Source: Clavibacter tessellarius
GTDB taxonomy: Bacteria; Actinomycetota; Actinomycetes; Actinomycetales; Microbacteriaceae
Assembly: GCF_001618005.1 (NCBI RefSeq)
Contig: NZ_LQXA01000061.1
Span: forward strand, 116,284 to 180,283
DNA: 64,000 bases
Reading direction: 5' to 3'
Shown: piece after piece, positions 1 through 7,480 of the stretch
How the letters are laid out: each line of letters opens with the position of its first letter
Position numbering within the stretch: position 1 is the stretch's first letter
The notes under the pieces: generated by a model
The model's database searches: none
Told to the model about the DNA's origin: nothing
What the model saw: only the letters and a program-made list of their open reading frames with translations
Position numbers and translations under genes: made by a program

Positions 1-162
1 CGGCACCTCCTCTTCCGGGTCCCCAGGGTATCGGCCCGGCGGTCGCCCTCCCGACCGGCGAGCGGGTCCTCGCGCCTGTCCGCGCAGCCGCGCGACGCCT
101 CCAGCGACCCGCCCGCGGACGTGCGCCCGCGCACGGAGGGAGATCAGGTGCCGACCGACTAG
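1..162 (+). CDS. 3' end of an unidentified gene (partial)
   Basis: The frame beginning at base 1 is open for 53 codons and ends with TAG at 160-162. All three plus frames are open here, but only this one shows the near-saturated G/C third positions of the neighbouring genes, which is why I call it coding. The visible tail is Arg/Ser/Pro-rich and hydrophilic, with no motif. In mycobacteria the gene just before tatB is htrA, preceded by an anti-sigma factor; nothing in these 53 residues identifies either. Its stop codon overlaps the candidate -10 element of tatB. Confidence 0.5.
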   Translation, partial: RHLLFRVPRVSARRSPSRPASGSSRLSAQPRDASSDPPADVRPRTEGDQVPTD

Positions 163-165
163 CCT
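160..165 (+). promoter_or_regulatory. -10 element of tatB (leaderless type)
   Basis: TAGCCT ends exactly 6 nt before the ATG at 172, which would place the transcription start on the start codon. This favours ATG 172 over the GTG at 166. No convincing -35 box is visible. Confidence 0.5.
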
Positions 166-171
166 GTGATC

Positions 172-546
172 ATGTTCGGCCTGACGTTCGAGAAGCTGAT
201 GCTCATCGGCATCATCGCCGTGTTCCTGCTCGGCCCCGAGCGGCTGCCGGTCTACACCCAGAAGCTCGCCGACCTCGTGAAGGCGGCGCGGCGCATGGCC
301 ACCGGCGCCCGCGAGCGGATGCGCGACGAGCTCGGTCCGGAGTTCGACGAGGTCGACTGGAAGAAGCTCGACCCGCGCCAGTACGACCCGCGCCGCATCA
401 TCAAGGAGGCGCTCTTCGAGGACGAGCCGGTCGTCACGAAGCCGCGCGTCCCCGTCGAGACCACGATCGCCCGCCGTCAGCGCCTCGAGCGCGAGGCGGC
501 CGCCGCGTCCGCGCAGCCCGCGCCCTTCGACGCCGAGGCCACCTGA
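172..546 (+). CDS. tatB: Sec-independent protein translocase TatB-like
   Basis: 124-residue TatA/B-family protein of the twin-arginine translocase, which exports folded proteins across the membrane. Residues 1-20 form the single N-terminal membrane helix (FGLTFEKLMLIGIIAVFLLG), followed by the family hinge GPERLP and an amphipathic helix (KLADLVKAARRM), then a charged cytoplasmic tail rich in Glu/Arg. The acidic segment DELGPEFDEVDWKKLDP is typical of actinobacterial TatB rather than TatA. The start is set at ATG 172 from the upstream -10 element; GTG 166 would add two residues. Its position near mrp and an MgtE-domain gene matches the mycobacterial tatB locus. TatA versus TatB cannot be fully separated by eye. 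Confidence 0.85.
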   Translation: MFGLTFEKLMLIGIIAVFLLGPERLPVYTQKLADLVKAARRMATGARERMRDELGPEFDEVDWKKLDPRQYDPRRIIKEALFEDEPVVTKPRVPVETTIARRQRLEREAAAASAQPAPFDAEAT

Positions 547-572
547 CCCGCACCATCCCGCCCGGCCGCCGG

Positions 573-720
573 CTCACCCGCTGCCGCTGACGCGCGCATC
601 TACCGGCCGCTCATCCGTTGCCGTCGACGCGCGCGTCGACTGCCCGCTCACCCTCCGCCGCTGACGCGCGCGTCCACCGCTCGCTCATCCGCTGGCGCTG
701 ACGCGCGCGTCCACCGCCCG
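573..720. repeat. Four tandem copies of a 37-bp unit
   Basis: Four contiguous imperfect copies lie at 573-609, 610-646, 647-683 and 684-720. Each begins CTCA and contains a G(A)CGCGCGC core; the core recurs at exactly 37-bp spacing (589, 626, 663, 700). The last copy encodes the C-terminus and stop codon of the minus-strand LysR gene, and the other three fill the tatB-LysR convergent gap. There are no unique spacers, so this is not a CRISPR array. Confidence 0.9.
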
Positions 721-1602
721 GGCCTCCTCCCGGAGGGCGTCCACCACCGCGCGCACCGACGGTCGCTCCGCCCGATCCGGTCGCAGCAGCACGTGCAGGT
801 GCCGCTTCGACGCGACGCCGGTGAGTCGCTTCACGACCACCCCGTCGTGCTGGCCTGCCGTGTAGCGGGGGAGCAGCGCGATGCCGTGCCCGGCCGCCAC
901 GAGCGACTCCGTGATCCGGGTGTCGCTGAACCGCTGCACCACACGCGCCGGCGCGCCGACGGCCTGCTCGATGTCGAGGAGGATCCGGTCGAAGGGCAGC
1001 CCCTGGGGCACGCCGATCCACGGCTCGCCGGTCAGGTCCGCCGGGCCCACGGATGCGCGTGCGGCGAGGCGGTGATCCGTCGGCATGGCCACGTCGAGCG
1101 GCTCCACCAGGAGCGGCACGATCACGAGGCCGAGCCCGCGCCAGGTGCCCGCCCCCGCGAGGGAGTGCGCGATGACGACGTCGAAGTCGGCGGTGAGGTC
1201 GGCGAACGCGGCGGAGGTCGGATCCCGGTCGCTGGCGCGCAGGGTGAGGTCGGGGATCCCGGCGACGCGGTCGAGCAGCCCCGGCAGGAGCATCTGCGCG
1301 GCGGTCGGGAACGTGGCGAGCGTGACCTCGCCGGACGGCTGGTGCCGGAAGTCCTCCCAGAGCGCCTCCGCGCGCGCCACCGCGACGGCGATGTCGGTGG
1401 CCGTGCGGGCGAGCGCGCGGCCCGCATCGGTGAGCACGACGCCCCGACCGGAGCGCTCGGTGAGCGGCACGCCAGCCTCCCGCTCGAGCACCTTCAGCTG
1501 CTGCGACACGGCCGACGGCGTGCGTCCCGCTGCACGGGCGACGGCGCCCACGCTGCCCCGGTCGGCCAGTTCGCGGAGCAGCTCGAGACGGCGGATGTCC
1601 AT
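685..1602 (-). CDS. LysR-family transcriptional regulator
   Basis: 305-residue LysR-type activator/repressor. The N-terminal winged helix-turn-helix occupies about residues 2-60 (LELLRELADRGSVGAVARAAGRTPSAVSQQLKVLE), followed by the periplasmic-binding-like effector domain from about residue 88 onward; the ligand is unknown. ATG 1602 is preceded by TAGCCT with 6 nt spacing, so the transcript is probably leaderless. The C-terminal residues and stop codon lie inside the last unit of a 37-bp tandem repeat, so copy-number changes could alter the tail. It is divergent from a 40-aa membrane peptide, and the gap carries a perfect inverted repeat at 1627-1645 that is a good LysR operator candidate. 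Confidence 0.92.
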   Translation of the reverse strand: MDIRRLELLRELADRGSVGAVARAAGRTPSAVSQQLKVLEREAGVPLTERSGRGVVLTDAGRALARTATDIAVAVARAEALWEDFRHQPSGEVTLATFPTAAQMLLPGLLDRVAGIPDLTLRASDRDPTSAAFADLTADFDVVIAHSLAGAGTWRGLGLVIVPLLVEPLDVAMPTDHRLAARASVGPADLTGEPWIGVPQGLPFDRILLDIEQAVGAPARVVQRFSDTRITESLVAAGHGIALLPRYTAGQHDGVVVKRLTGVASKRHLHVLLRPDRAERPSVRAVVDALREEARAVDARVSASG

Positions 1603-1608
1603 GTAGGC

Positions 1609-1614
1609 AGGCTA
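1609..1614 (-). promoter_or_regulatory. -10 element of the LysR gene (leaderless type)
   Basis: On the minus strand TAGCCT ends 6 nt before the ATG at 1602. Confidence 0.45.
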
Positions 1615-1626
1615 CACAGCGAGGCA

Positions 1627-1645
1627 AGGACAATGAGCTTGTCCT
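1627..1645. promoter_or_regulatory. Candidate LysR operator, perfect inverted repeat
   Basis: AGGACAA-tgagc-TTGTCCT is a perfect 7-bp inverted repeat with a 5-bp spacer, matching the T-N11-A dyad that LysR-type regulators bind. It sits 12 bp upstream of the LysR -10 element and 71 bp upstream of the divergent 40-aa gene, a typical position for autoregulation and control of the divergent target. Confidence 0.55.
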
Positions 1646-1716
1646 GAACGGTCACGGGTGGTCCCATGGAGGTGCGGCGGAGTGCGCCGCCGTCCGTCTT
1701 CCCGCAGGAGCTCCCC

Positions 1717-1839
1717 ATGACCGTCTTCCTCATCGCCGTCGCCGCCCTCTCCGTGTCCGCCATCGCGGGCACCGTCGTCGTCACCGCGCGCGACGGCTAC
1801 CGCGCCGTGCCGACGCGCACGCACCGCAGCCACGTGTAG
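1717..1839 (+). CDS. 40-aa single-pass membrane peptide
   Basis: Small gene of 40 codons, all with G or C at the third position. It has a good ribosome-binding site (AGGAG at 1706-1710, 6 nt before ATG). Residues 2-22 form one hydrophobic helix (TVFLIAVAALSVSAIAGTVVV), followed by a short basic tail (ARDGYRAVPTRTHRSHV), suggesting an N-out/C-in membrane peptide. It is divergent from the LysR gene and shares its operator region, so it is the most likely regulated target. The function is unknown. It ends just before a strong bidirectional terminator. Confidence 0.6.
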   Translation: MTVFLIAVAALSVSAIAGTVVVTARDGYRAVPTRTHRSHV

Positions 1840-1850
1840 TCGACGCCCAC

Positions 1851-1900
1851 GCACGACGAGGAGGACGGCAGCCCGCGGGCTGCCGTCCTCCTCGTCGTGC
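1851..1900. terminator. Bidirectional terminator, perfect 50-bp palindrome
   Basis: Bases 1851-1875 and 1876-1900 are exact reverse complements with no unpaired loop bases in the DNA, giving a 25-bp stem before loop constraints. It separates the plus-strand 40-aa gene from the minus-strand MerR gene, so it should stop transcription from both sides. Confidence 0.85.
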
Positions 1901-1908
1901 GGCGCCCC

Positions 1909-2676
1909 TCAGGCGGGGTGCGCCATGCGCTCCCGGAGCGCGGTGGCCGCGAAGCGCGCGGCCGCCTCGCTGCCGAAGGCGCGGTGGAACTCGGGATCGG
2001 CCTCGTAGCCGTCCGCGACGCCGCGCACCATCGCCGCGGTCGTCGGCACATCCCCCGCGTGGGCGGGCGTGCCGGGGATCTCCGCGAACCACGCCAGGTG
2101 CGCGTCCGCGTGCTCCCGGGCGGCGGCGGATCCGGGGGCGTGCCCCTCCTCCTGGATCTCCCGCCAGCGCATCAGCAGCCCCTCCGCCCGGGCCTTCCAC
2201 GCGCGCTGCCGGCGGACGCCCATGGCGTGCCACCACCCGTGCGCGGCGTCGAAGGCGTCACGCCCCCAGCGCGCGACGACCTCGTCCTCGTAGGCGTCGT
2301 TGAAGCCCTGCAGCATCACGTCCATCCGGGGCCCGAGGCCCTGCCGCCGCATGTCGAGGGTGTGCTCCACCGCGGCGATGCGCTGCTCGAGGAGGGCACG
2401 CTCCGCGGCCAGCCGGACGAGGTGCGCTTCGAGCGCGCGGACCTCGGCCGCCGGGGTCTCCGGGGCGTCGAGCACCGCGCGGATGTCGGGGAGCGACATG
2501 CCCGTCTCCCGGAGCAGCAGGATCCGCTGCAGCCGGGCCACCGCGACGGGTCCGTAGTGGCGGTACCCGTTCGCCCCGATGCGGTCCGGCAGGAGCAGGC
2601 CGATGCGGTGGTAGTGCCGCAGGGTCCGGCCGCTGATGCCCGCGCGGTCGGCGAGCTCGGTGACGGTCCACTCCAT
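1909..2676 (-). CDS. MerR-family regulator with TipAS-like domain
   Basis: 255-residue regulator. Residues 1-70 are a MerR winged helix (TVTELADRAGISGRTLRHYHRIGLL ... GYRHYG), residues 75-115 a dimerising coiled coil, and the rest resembles the TipAS antibiotic-recognition domain (repeated Trp/His helices such as AHGWWHAMG and HLAWFAEI). TipA-type proteins bind thiopeptide-like ligands and activate their own promoter; the ligand here is unknown. The start ATG 2676 has a GGAGG ribosome-binding site about 8 nt upstream. The gene follows the DUF2268 gene by 35 bp on the same strand and is probably co-transcribed with it. Confidence 0.88.
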   Translation of the reverse strand: MEWTVTELADRAGISGRTLRHYHRIGLLLPDRIGANGYRHYGPVAVARLQRILLLRETGMSLPDIRAVLDAPETPAAEVRALEAHLVRLAAERALLEQRIAAVEHTLDMRRQGLGPRMDVMLQGFNDAYEDEVVARWGRDAFDAAHGWWHAMGVRRQRAWKARAEGLLMRWREIQEEGHAPGSAAAREHADAHLAWFAEIPGTPAHAGDVPTTAAMVRGVADGYEADPEFHRAFGSEAAARFAATALRERMAHPA

Positions 2677-2711
2677 GTCGCGCTCCTCCGTCGTCGATGC
2701 CGGGTCCAGTC

Positions 2712-3626
2712 TCACGCGCTCGGTGCCGGGTCGAGGCGCGGCAGGGCCAGGCGCAGGATCTCCGCCGCCGGCGTGCGCACGCTGCGCGCCGCGGTCGTCC
2801 CCGTCTCGGCCAGGTACCCCTCGACGATCCGACGCCCCACGGCGTAGCCGGCGCCCGTGGGCAGGCCGACCGACGCGATCCCCAGGCGCTCGGCCGTCGC
2901 GTCCCCGAGCACCCAGGCCGGGAAGTCGTGCATCCCGGTGCGGTCGAGCGCCGCGACGACCTTCGCGAGCACCGCGTCGTCGTCGCGCGTCGCGTCGGCC
3001 ACGAAGTGGGTCCAGCCTGCCTCGCCGTGGAGCTCCGCGGCGAACGCGTCGGCGAGCCCCTCGGCGACGACGTGCTCGCCGACGGTCACGGTGGCGGGGT
3101 CCCAGACCACGCCGCCGGGGGAGTAGCGCACGTTGTGGTGGAGCTCGTGCACGGCGATGGCCTCGAGCCGGTCGAGCACGCGCGGAGTCGGCCAGAGGGC
3201 GACGGAGATGTAGCCGCTGATGCCGCCGAACGCCGACAGCCCCTGCACCTCGTCGACGAAGTGCGGATCGTCGGGGTCGCCGAGGACGAGGAGGACCGTG
3301 AGGTCCGGGATCGCCAGCGCGGGGTCGGCCTGCCGGAGCGCGCGGGCGCCGTCCGACAGGGCGCGGCCGATGCGCGACCACCCGTCGGCGGCGACGAGCG
3401 CGTCGAGGCCCTCCCGCGCGCGTCCGCTCGGGTCCTGCTCGTCGAAGCCGAAGCCCCGCCGGTGCACCTCGGCGAGGTCGATGTCGCCCGGGGCGAACCG
3501 GTACATGCCCGCCATCGGCTCCCACATCGCGCGCTCGAGGCCGGTGCGGGCGGTGGGCGGGGCGTCGAGGATCCGCCGCATGGCCGCGGCGCTGTCGATC
3601 ACGGTGATGTCCATGCGTCCGAGCAT
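2712..3626 (-). CDS. DUF2268-like putative Zn-dependent protease
   Basis: About 300 residues with an HExxH-type motif, AVHELHHN, near residue 167, embedded in a hydrophobic strand as in gluzincin-like metalloproteases. A downstream Glu in GLADAFAAELHGEAGW may be the third ligand. No signal peptide or membrane segment is seen, so it is probably cytosolic. An ATG four codons downstream (MDITVID, 3614) is equally possible as start. In Bacillus and actinobacteria DUF2268 genes often accompany regulators; here it precedes the MerR/TipA-like gene. The substrate is unknown. Confidence 0.75.
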   Translation of the reverse strand: MLGRMDITVIDSAAAMRRILDAPPTARTGLERAMWEPMAGMYRFAPGDIDLAEVHRRGFGFDEQDPSGRAREGLDALVAADGWSRIGRALSDGARALRQADPALAIPDLTVLLVLGDPDDPHFVDEVQGLSAFGGISGYISVALWPTPRVLDRLEAIAVHELHHNVRYSPGGVVWDPATVTVGEHVVAEGLADAFAAELHGEAGWTHFVADATRDDDAVLAKVVAALDRTGMHDFPAWVLGDATAERLGIASVGLPTGAGYAVGRRIVEGYLAETGTTAARSVRTPAAEILRLALPRLDPAPSA

Positions 3627-3679
3627 GCGGGGTGACGCAGGGGCAGGGTCCAGCGGCGGGTCGGGCGCGACGCCGCTCG

Positions 3680-4855
3680 TCAGGAGACGGACAGGCCGAG
3701 CCGGCGGCCGGCGAGGCCGCGGCCGCGGGACGCGAGGTGGTCGGCGACCTCCTGGATCCGCCGGGCCGCCGGATCTTCGGGCGTCGCGAGGACGACCGGT
3801 GCTCCCGCGTCGCCGCCCGTTCGGAGGGCGAGGCTGAGCGGCACGCTCGCGAGCAGCGGCACGGGCGCATCCTGCCCGGCGGAGAGCCGTCGGGCGACCT
3901 CCTCGCCGCCGCCAGCCCCGAACAGCTCCAGCACGGATCCGTCGGGCTGGACGAACCCGGCCATGTTCTCGACGACGCCGACCACGCGCTGCCCCGTCTG
4001 CCGCGCGACGAGCCCGCTGCGCTCGGCGACGTCCGCGGCGGCGGGCTGCGGCGTCGTGACGACGAGCACCTCGGCGTGGGGGAGCAGCTGCCCGACCGTG
4101 ATGGCCACGTCGCCCGTGCCGGGCGGCAGGTCGAGCAGCAGCACGTCGAGGTCGCCGAAGAAGACGTCGGTGAGGAACTGCTGGATGGTGCGGTGCAGCA
4201 TCGGCCCGCGCCAGGACACCGCGGTGCCGCCGGTGGCGTCGGGGTCGAGGAACATGCCGATGGAGATGACCTTCACACCGTGCGCGACGGGCGGCAGGAT
4301 CATGTCGCCGACGCGCGTGGGCTGGGCGGTGCGGCCGTCGGCGTCGACGAGACCGAGGATCCCCGGGATGGAGAACCCGTGCACGTCCGCGTCGACGAGG
4401 CCCACCGCGAGGCCCTTCGCCGCGAGCGCGACCGCGAGGTTGGCGGTGAGGGTGGACTTGCCGACGCCGCCCTTGCCGCTCGTGACGGCGTAGACGCGCG
4501 TGAGGCTGTCGGGGCCGAACGGGATGCCGCGCTGGGCGGCCGGACCCCGCAGGCGCTCGGTGAGCGCGCGTCGACGCTCGGGGCTCATGACGCCGACCGC
4601 GAGCTCGAGCCGCGCGACGCCCGGCACCGCGGTGACGGCCTCGCGGACGTCGCGCTCGATGCTGGTGGCGGCCGGGCAGCCGACGATCGTCAACGCGATG
4701 TCGACGTGCGCGACGCCGTCGGCCTCGACCCGCACGTCGGAGACCATGTCGAGCTCGGTGATGGGGCGGCGGATCTCGGGATCGACCACCCGGCTGAGCG
4801 CGCGCCGGACGTCGTCGGCGGTCACGGAGGGGGCGCGGGGATCGTCAGCGGCCAT
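3680..4855 (-). CDS. mrp: Mrp/ApbC-family P-loop ATPase (Fe-S carrier family)
   Basis: 391 residues. The N-terminal MIP18/DUF59-like domain (residues 10-95, ALSRVVDPEI) is followed by the Mrp ATPase with the deviant Walker A TSGKGGVGKST near residue 128, a VDADVHGFS switch, and a DLPPGTGD motif. The family transfers Fe-S clusters to apoproteins or acts as a regulatory ATPase. The CPxC motif that bridges a cluster in bacterial and archaeal Mrp/Nbp35 is absent: the equivalent stretch reads NMAGFVQPDGSVLELFG. Its start overlaps the stop of the DUF1003 gene by 11 bp, so translation is probably coupled within an mgtE-DUF1003-mrp operon. Confidence 0.92.
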   Translation of the reverse strand: MAADDPRAPSVTADDVRRALSRVVDPEIRRPITELDMVSDVRVEADGVAHVDIALTIVGCPAATSIERDVREAVTAVPGVARLELAVGVMSPERRRALTERLRGPAAQRGIPFGPDSLTRVYAVTSGKGGVGKSTLTANLAVALAAKGLAVGLVDADVHGFSIPGILGLVDADGRTAQPTRVGDMILPPVAHGVKVISIGMFLDPDATGGTAVSWRGPMLHRTIQQFLTDVFFGDLDVLLLDLPPGTGDVAITVGQLLPHAEVLVVTTPQPAAADVAERSGLVARQTGQRVVGVVENMAGFVQPDGSVLELFGAGGGEEVARRLSAGQDAPVPLLASVPLSLALRTGGDAGAPVVLATPEDPAARRIQEVADHLASRGRGLAGRRLGLSVS

Positions 4856-5414
4856 GCGTCCTGCGGGTGCCGACGCCGGTCGCCCCGTCGGTGCCCTCGG
4901 CGTCGTCCGACTCGGGCTCGTCCCGGCGGTCGAGCTCCTCGAGGAGCTGGCGGAGCTCGGCGCGGATGAAGTCCTTCGACGCCACGTCCTTCATCTGCAG
5001 GCGCAGCGACACGACCTCGCGCGCGAGGTACTCGACGTCGGCCACGTTGCGCTCGGCGCGCTGGCGGTCCTGTTCGATCTGCACCCGGTCGCGGTCGTCC
5101 TGCCGGTTCTGCGCGAGGAGGATGAGGGGCGCCGCGTAGGAGGCCTGCAGCGACAGGATCAGCGTGAGGGCCGTGAAGCCGAGGGCCGCCGAGTCGAAGC
5201 GCGCCGACTCCGGGCCGTACGTGTTGTAGCCGATCCACGCCACGCAGAACGCGGTGAGGCCCACGAGGAACCAGGGCGTGCCCATGCCGCGCGCGATGGA
5301 CTCGGTGAAGCGGCCGAACCGGTCGCTGCTGCCGCGCGTGCGCAGCGGGAGGACGGTGGTGCGGAGGCCCTTGGGGGCGTCCAGGCGGATGTCGCGGTTA
5401 CTCTGCCGTGCCAC
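4845..5414 (-). CDS. DUF1003 membrane protein
   Basis: 189 residues. Two membrane helices (GTPWFLVGLTAFCVAWIGYN and the following AALGFTALTLILSLQASYAA) are joined by a short loop. After them comes the family signature APLILLAQNRQDDRDR and a coiled-coil region with a Glu/Asp-rich tail. GTG 5414 was chosen for the strong GGAGGA site 7-8 nt upstream. It overlaps the upstream MgtE-domain gene by 17 bp and the downstream mrp by 11 bp. Function is unknown; operon context suggests a partner of the soluble MgtE-N/CBS protein. Confidence 0.85.
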   Translation of the reverse strand: MARQSNRDIRLDAPKGLRTTVLPLRTRGSSDRFGRFTESIARGMGTPWFLVGLTAFCVAWIGYNTYGPESARFDSAALGFTALTLILSLQASYAAPLILLAQNRQDDRDRVQIEQDRQRAERNVADVEYLAREVVSLRLQMKDVASKDFIRAELRQLLEELDRRDEPESDDAEGTDGATGVGTRRTHGR

Positions 5415-6744
5415 GGGGGATCCTCCGTCCTCGTACGGGTCCTGCGATGGGGATGGCGGCCGTGGCCGTGCCGTGGAACCGGGCGGTCGCGCGCTTGCGC
5501 GTCTCGCGTTCCGCGTCGGCGCTGCGCCAGTCGTCCGGCAGCAGGTGGTCGAGCACGTCGTCGATGGTGACCACGCCGACCAGGCGGTGGTTCTCGTCCA
5601 CCACGGGCACGGAGACGAGGTTGTAGCTCGCCATGATCCGGGAGACCTCGGCCGCGCTCGTGTCGGCGCGCACGGGTTCGAGGCCCTGGTCGAGCAGCGT
5701 GCCGAGGCGCTCGTGCGGCGGGTAGCGCAGCATCCGCTGGAAGTGCACCATGCCGAGGAAGCGTCCGGTGGGCGGCTCGTAGGGCGGCAGCGTGACGCAC
5801 ACGGCCGCGCCGAGGGTGGGCGCGAGCTCATGGCGGCGGATGAGCGCGAGCCCCTCCGCGACCGTCGCGTCGCCCGAGACGATGACCGGGTCCGTGGTCA
5901 TGAGGCCGCCCGCGGTGTCCGGCGCGTAGCTGAGGAGCATGCGCACGTCGTCCGCCTCCTCCGGCTGCATCAGCTCGAGGAGGGCCTCGCCGCGCTCCTC
6001 GGAGAGCTGCGCGATGAGGTCGGCCGCGTCGTCCGGCTGCATCTGGTCGAGGACGTCGGCGGCGCGGTCGTCGTCCAGGGTCGCCATGATCTCGACCTGC
6101 TGCGACTCCGGCATCTCCTCCAGCACGTCCGCGAGGCGCGCGTCGGGCAGCTCCTCCGCGACCTCCAGGCGCCGGGCCTGGGGGAGGTCGAGCAGGGTGT
6201 TGGCGAGGTCGGCCGGGAGGAGGTCGGAGTAGGCGGCGAGGAACTGCGAGGCGGACTGCGCGACGCCCTCGTCCTGCAGCTCCGCGACCTCCTCCCACGC
6301 GGCGAAGATCGTCGCGCCCTTCGCGAAGGGCGAGGGGCTCGTGCGGGGGCGGCGGCAGAACAGCTGCGCGACCTCCCACTCGGCCTGGCGGGACTCCTCG
6401 ATCGCGACGTCCTCGATGACCGCGGTGCCGGATCCGTCGCGCATGCTCACGCGGCGGCCGAGGATCTCGGCGATGACGCGCACCTCGCCGCCGCGCTGCT
6501 CGAAGCGGCGCAGGTTGATGAGGCCGGTGGTGATGATCTGGCCCGAGCCGATGCTCGTGACGCGCCCGATGGAGAGGAACACGCGCCGCTTGCCCGGCAC
6601 CTCGACGATGAGGCCCACGACGCGCGGCGGATCGTCCTTGCGGTAGACGACGAGCACGTCGCGCACGCGCCCGACGCGGTCGCCGGCGGGGTCGAACACG
6701 CTGCACCCGGCGAGCCGGGCGACGAAGACTCGGGAGGCGCTCAC
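5398..6744 (-). CDS. MgtE N-domain/CBS-pair protein lacking the channel domain
   Basis: 448 residues. The N-terminal 110 residues resemble a PRC-barrel (GDRVGRVRDVLVVY ... VGLIVEV), followed by an MgtE intracellular N domain (superhelix of LADVLEEMPE and AADVLDQMQPDDAADLIAQL) and two CBS domains (residues 275-415; MTTDPVIV ... VVDENHRLVGVVTIDDVLDHL). In true MgtE the same sensor gates a five-helix Mg channel, but no membrane segment follows here. It may sense Mg or nucleotides and act on another membrane protein. GTG 6744 is preceded by TAGATT at 6 nt, indicating a leaderless first gene of the operon. Confidence 0.87.
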   Translation of the reverse strand: MSASRVFVARLAGCSVFDPAGDRVGRVRDVLVVYRKDDPPRVVGLIVEVPGKRRVFLSIGRVTSIGSGQIITTGLINLRRFEQRGGEVRVIAEILGRRVSMRDGSGTAVIEDVAIEESRQAEWEVAQLFCRRPRTSPSPFAKGATIFAAWEEVAELQDEGVAQSASQFLAAYSDLLPADLANTLLDLPQARRLEVAEELPDARLADVLEEMPESQQVEIMATLDDDRAADVLDQMQPDDAADLIAQLSEERGEALLELMQPEEADDVRMLLSYAPDTAGGLMTTDPVIVSGDATVAEGLALIRRHELAPTLGAAVCVTLPPYEPPTGRFLGMVHFQRMLRYPPHERLGTLLDQGLEPVRADTSAAEVSRIMASYNLVSVPVVDENHRLVGVVTIDDVLDHLLPDDWRSADAERETRKRATARFHGTATAAIPIAGPVRGRRIPRGTAE

Positions 6745-6750
6745 GAGGCC

Positions 6751-6756
6751 AATCTA
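6751..6756 (-). promoter_or_regulatory. -10 element of the MgtE-N/CBS operon (leaderless type)
   Basis: On the minus strand TAGATT ends 6 nt before GTG 6744. Confidence 0.5.
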
Positions 6757-6802
6757 GTCGCTCGCCCTGCCCCCTCCCGGCCGCCCGTGGAAGACTGCAC
6801 GG

Positions 6803-7480
6803 GTGACCTCCCCACTGATCGGACGGACCCCCCGCGCGCGCATGCCCCAGCTCCCGAAGGGCGAGCCCGTGGCCACCTACGACACCTACGACGAGGCCCA
6901 GAAGGCCGTCGTCGCGCTCGCGGAGGCCGACTTCCCGGTCACGCAGGTGAGCATCGTCGGCAACGAGCTCACGAGCGTCGAGCGCGTCACCGGCAAGCTC
7001 ACCTACGCCCGGGCCGCGGCGGCGGGCGGTGCGAGCGGCGCCTGGCTCGGCCTCTTCCTCGGCCTCGTCACGTTCCTCTTCTCACCCGTGCCCAACGTCT
7101 CGTCGGTCATCGGCGCGATCATCATCGGCCTCGGGTTCGGTGCGATCTTCGGCATCGTCAGCTACAGCATCACGCGCCGGCGCCGGGACTTCACCTCGGT
7201 CATGCAGGTCATCGCGACGAGCTACTCCGTGGTGGTCGAGCCCGACTCGCTGCACCGGGCGCGGAACGTGCTGGGTCTCGGGGCCCCGACCACCTCGGTG
7301 TACGGGGAGCCGGTCGTGACCCCTCCCGCGGCGCCGAGCCGGCCGCCCGCGTCGCGTCCGGCCGGCCCGTACGGGGAGCGCGTGCCCGAGCAGGGCGGAG
7401 GATCCGACGCCCCCGAGCCGACGGCGCCGCCGACGTCCACGGACCGACCCGTGGGGGAGCAGGGCGCGCAGGGTGCCTAG
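6803..7480 (+). CDS. General-stress-type membrane protein (GsiB/YflT-like N-domain)
   Basis: 225 residues. The N-terminal 60 residues match the general stress protein 17M-like domain (VATYDTYDEAQKAVVALAEADFPVTQVSIVGNEL). Two adjacent hydrophobic segments then form a Gly-rich membrane hairpin (ASGAWLGLFLGLVTFLF and IGAIIIGLGFGAIFGIVSY), and the tail is Pro-rich and disordered. AAGACT at 6791-6796, 6 nt before GTG 6803, is a weaker form of the leaderless promoter pattern. The TAG stop at 7478-7480 is part of the CTAG target of the adjoining IS481 element. A homologue follows the mgtE-mrp genes in mycobacteria. Confidence 0.82.
   Translation: MTSPLIGRTPRARMPQLPKGEPVATYDTYDEAQKAVVALAEADFPVTQVSIVGNELTSVERVTGKLTYARAAAAGGASGAWLGLFLGLVTFLFSPVPNVSSVIGAIIIGLGFGAIFGIVSYSITRRRRDFTSVMQVIATSYSVVVEPDSLHRARNVLGLGAPTTSVYGEPVVTPPAAPSRPPASRPAGPYGERVPEQGGGSDAPEPTAPPTSTDRPVGEQGAQGA

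Noticed and set aside
573..720. CRISPR-like array
   Set aside because: The 37-bp units are contiguous without unique spacers and there are no cas genes nearby.
1909..3870. A 653-codon minus-strand frame spanning the DUF2268 region and ending as the MerR gene
   Set aside because: Only its 3' third (from ATG 2676) has MerR motifs; the rest is an Arg-rich shadow of the DUF2268 gene, which has HELHH in the other frame.
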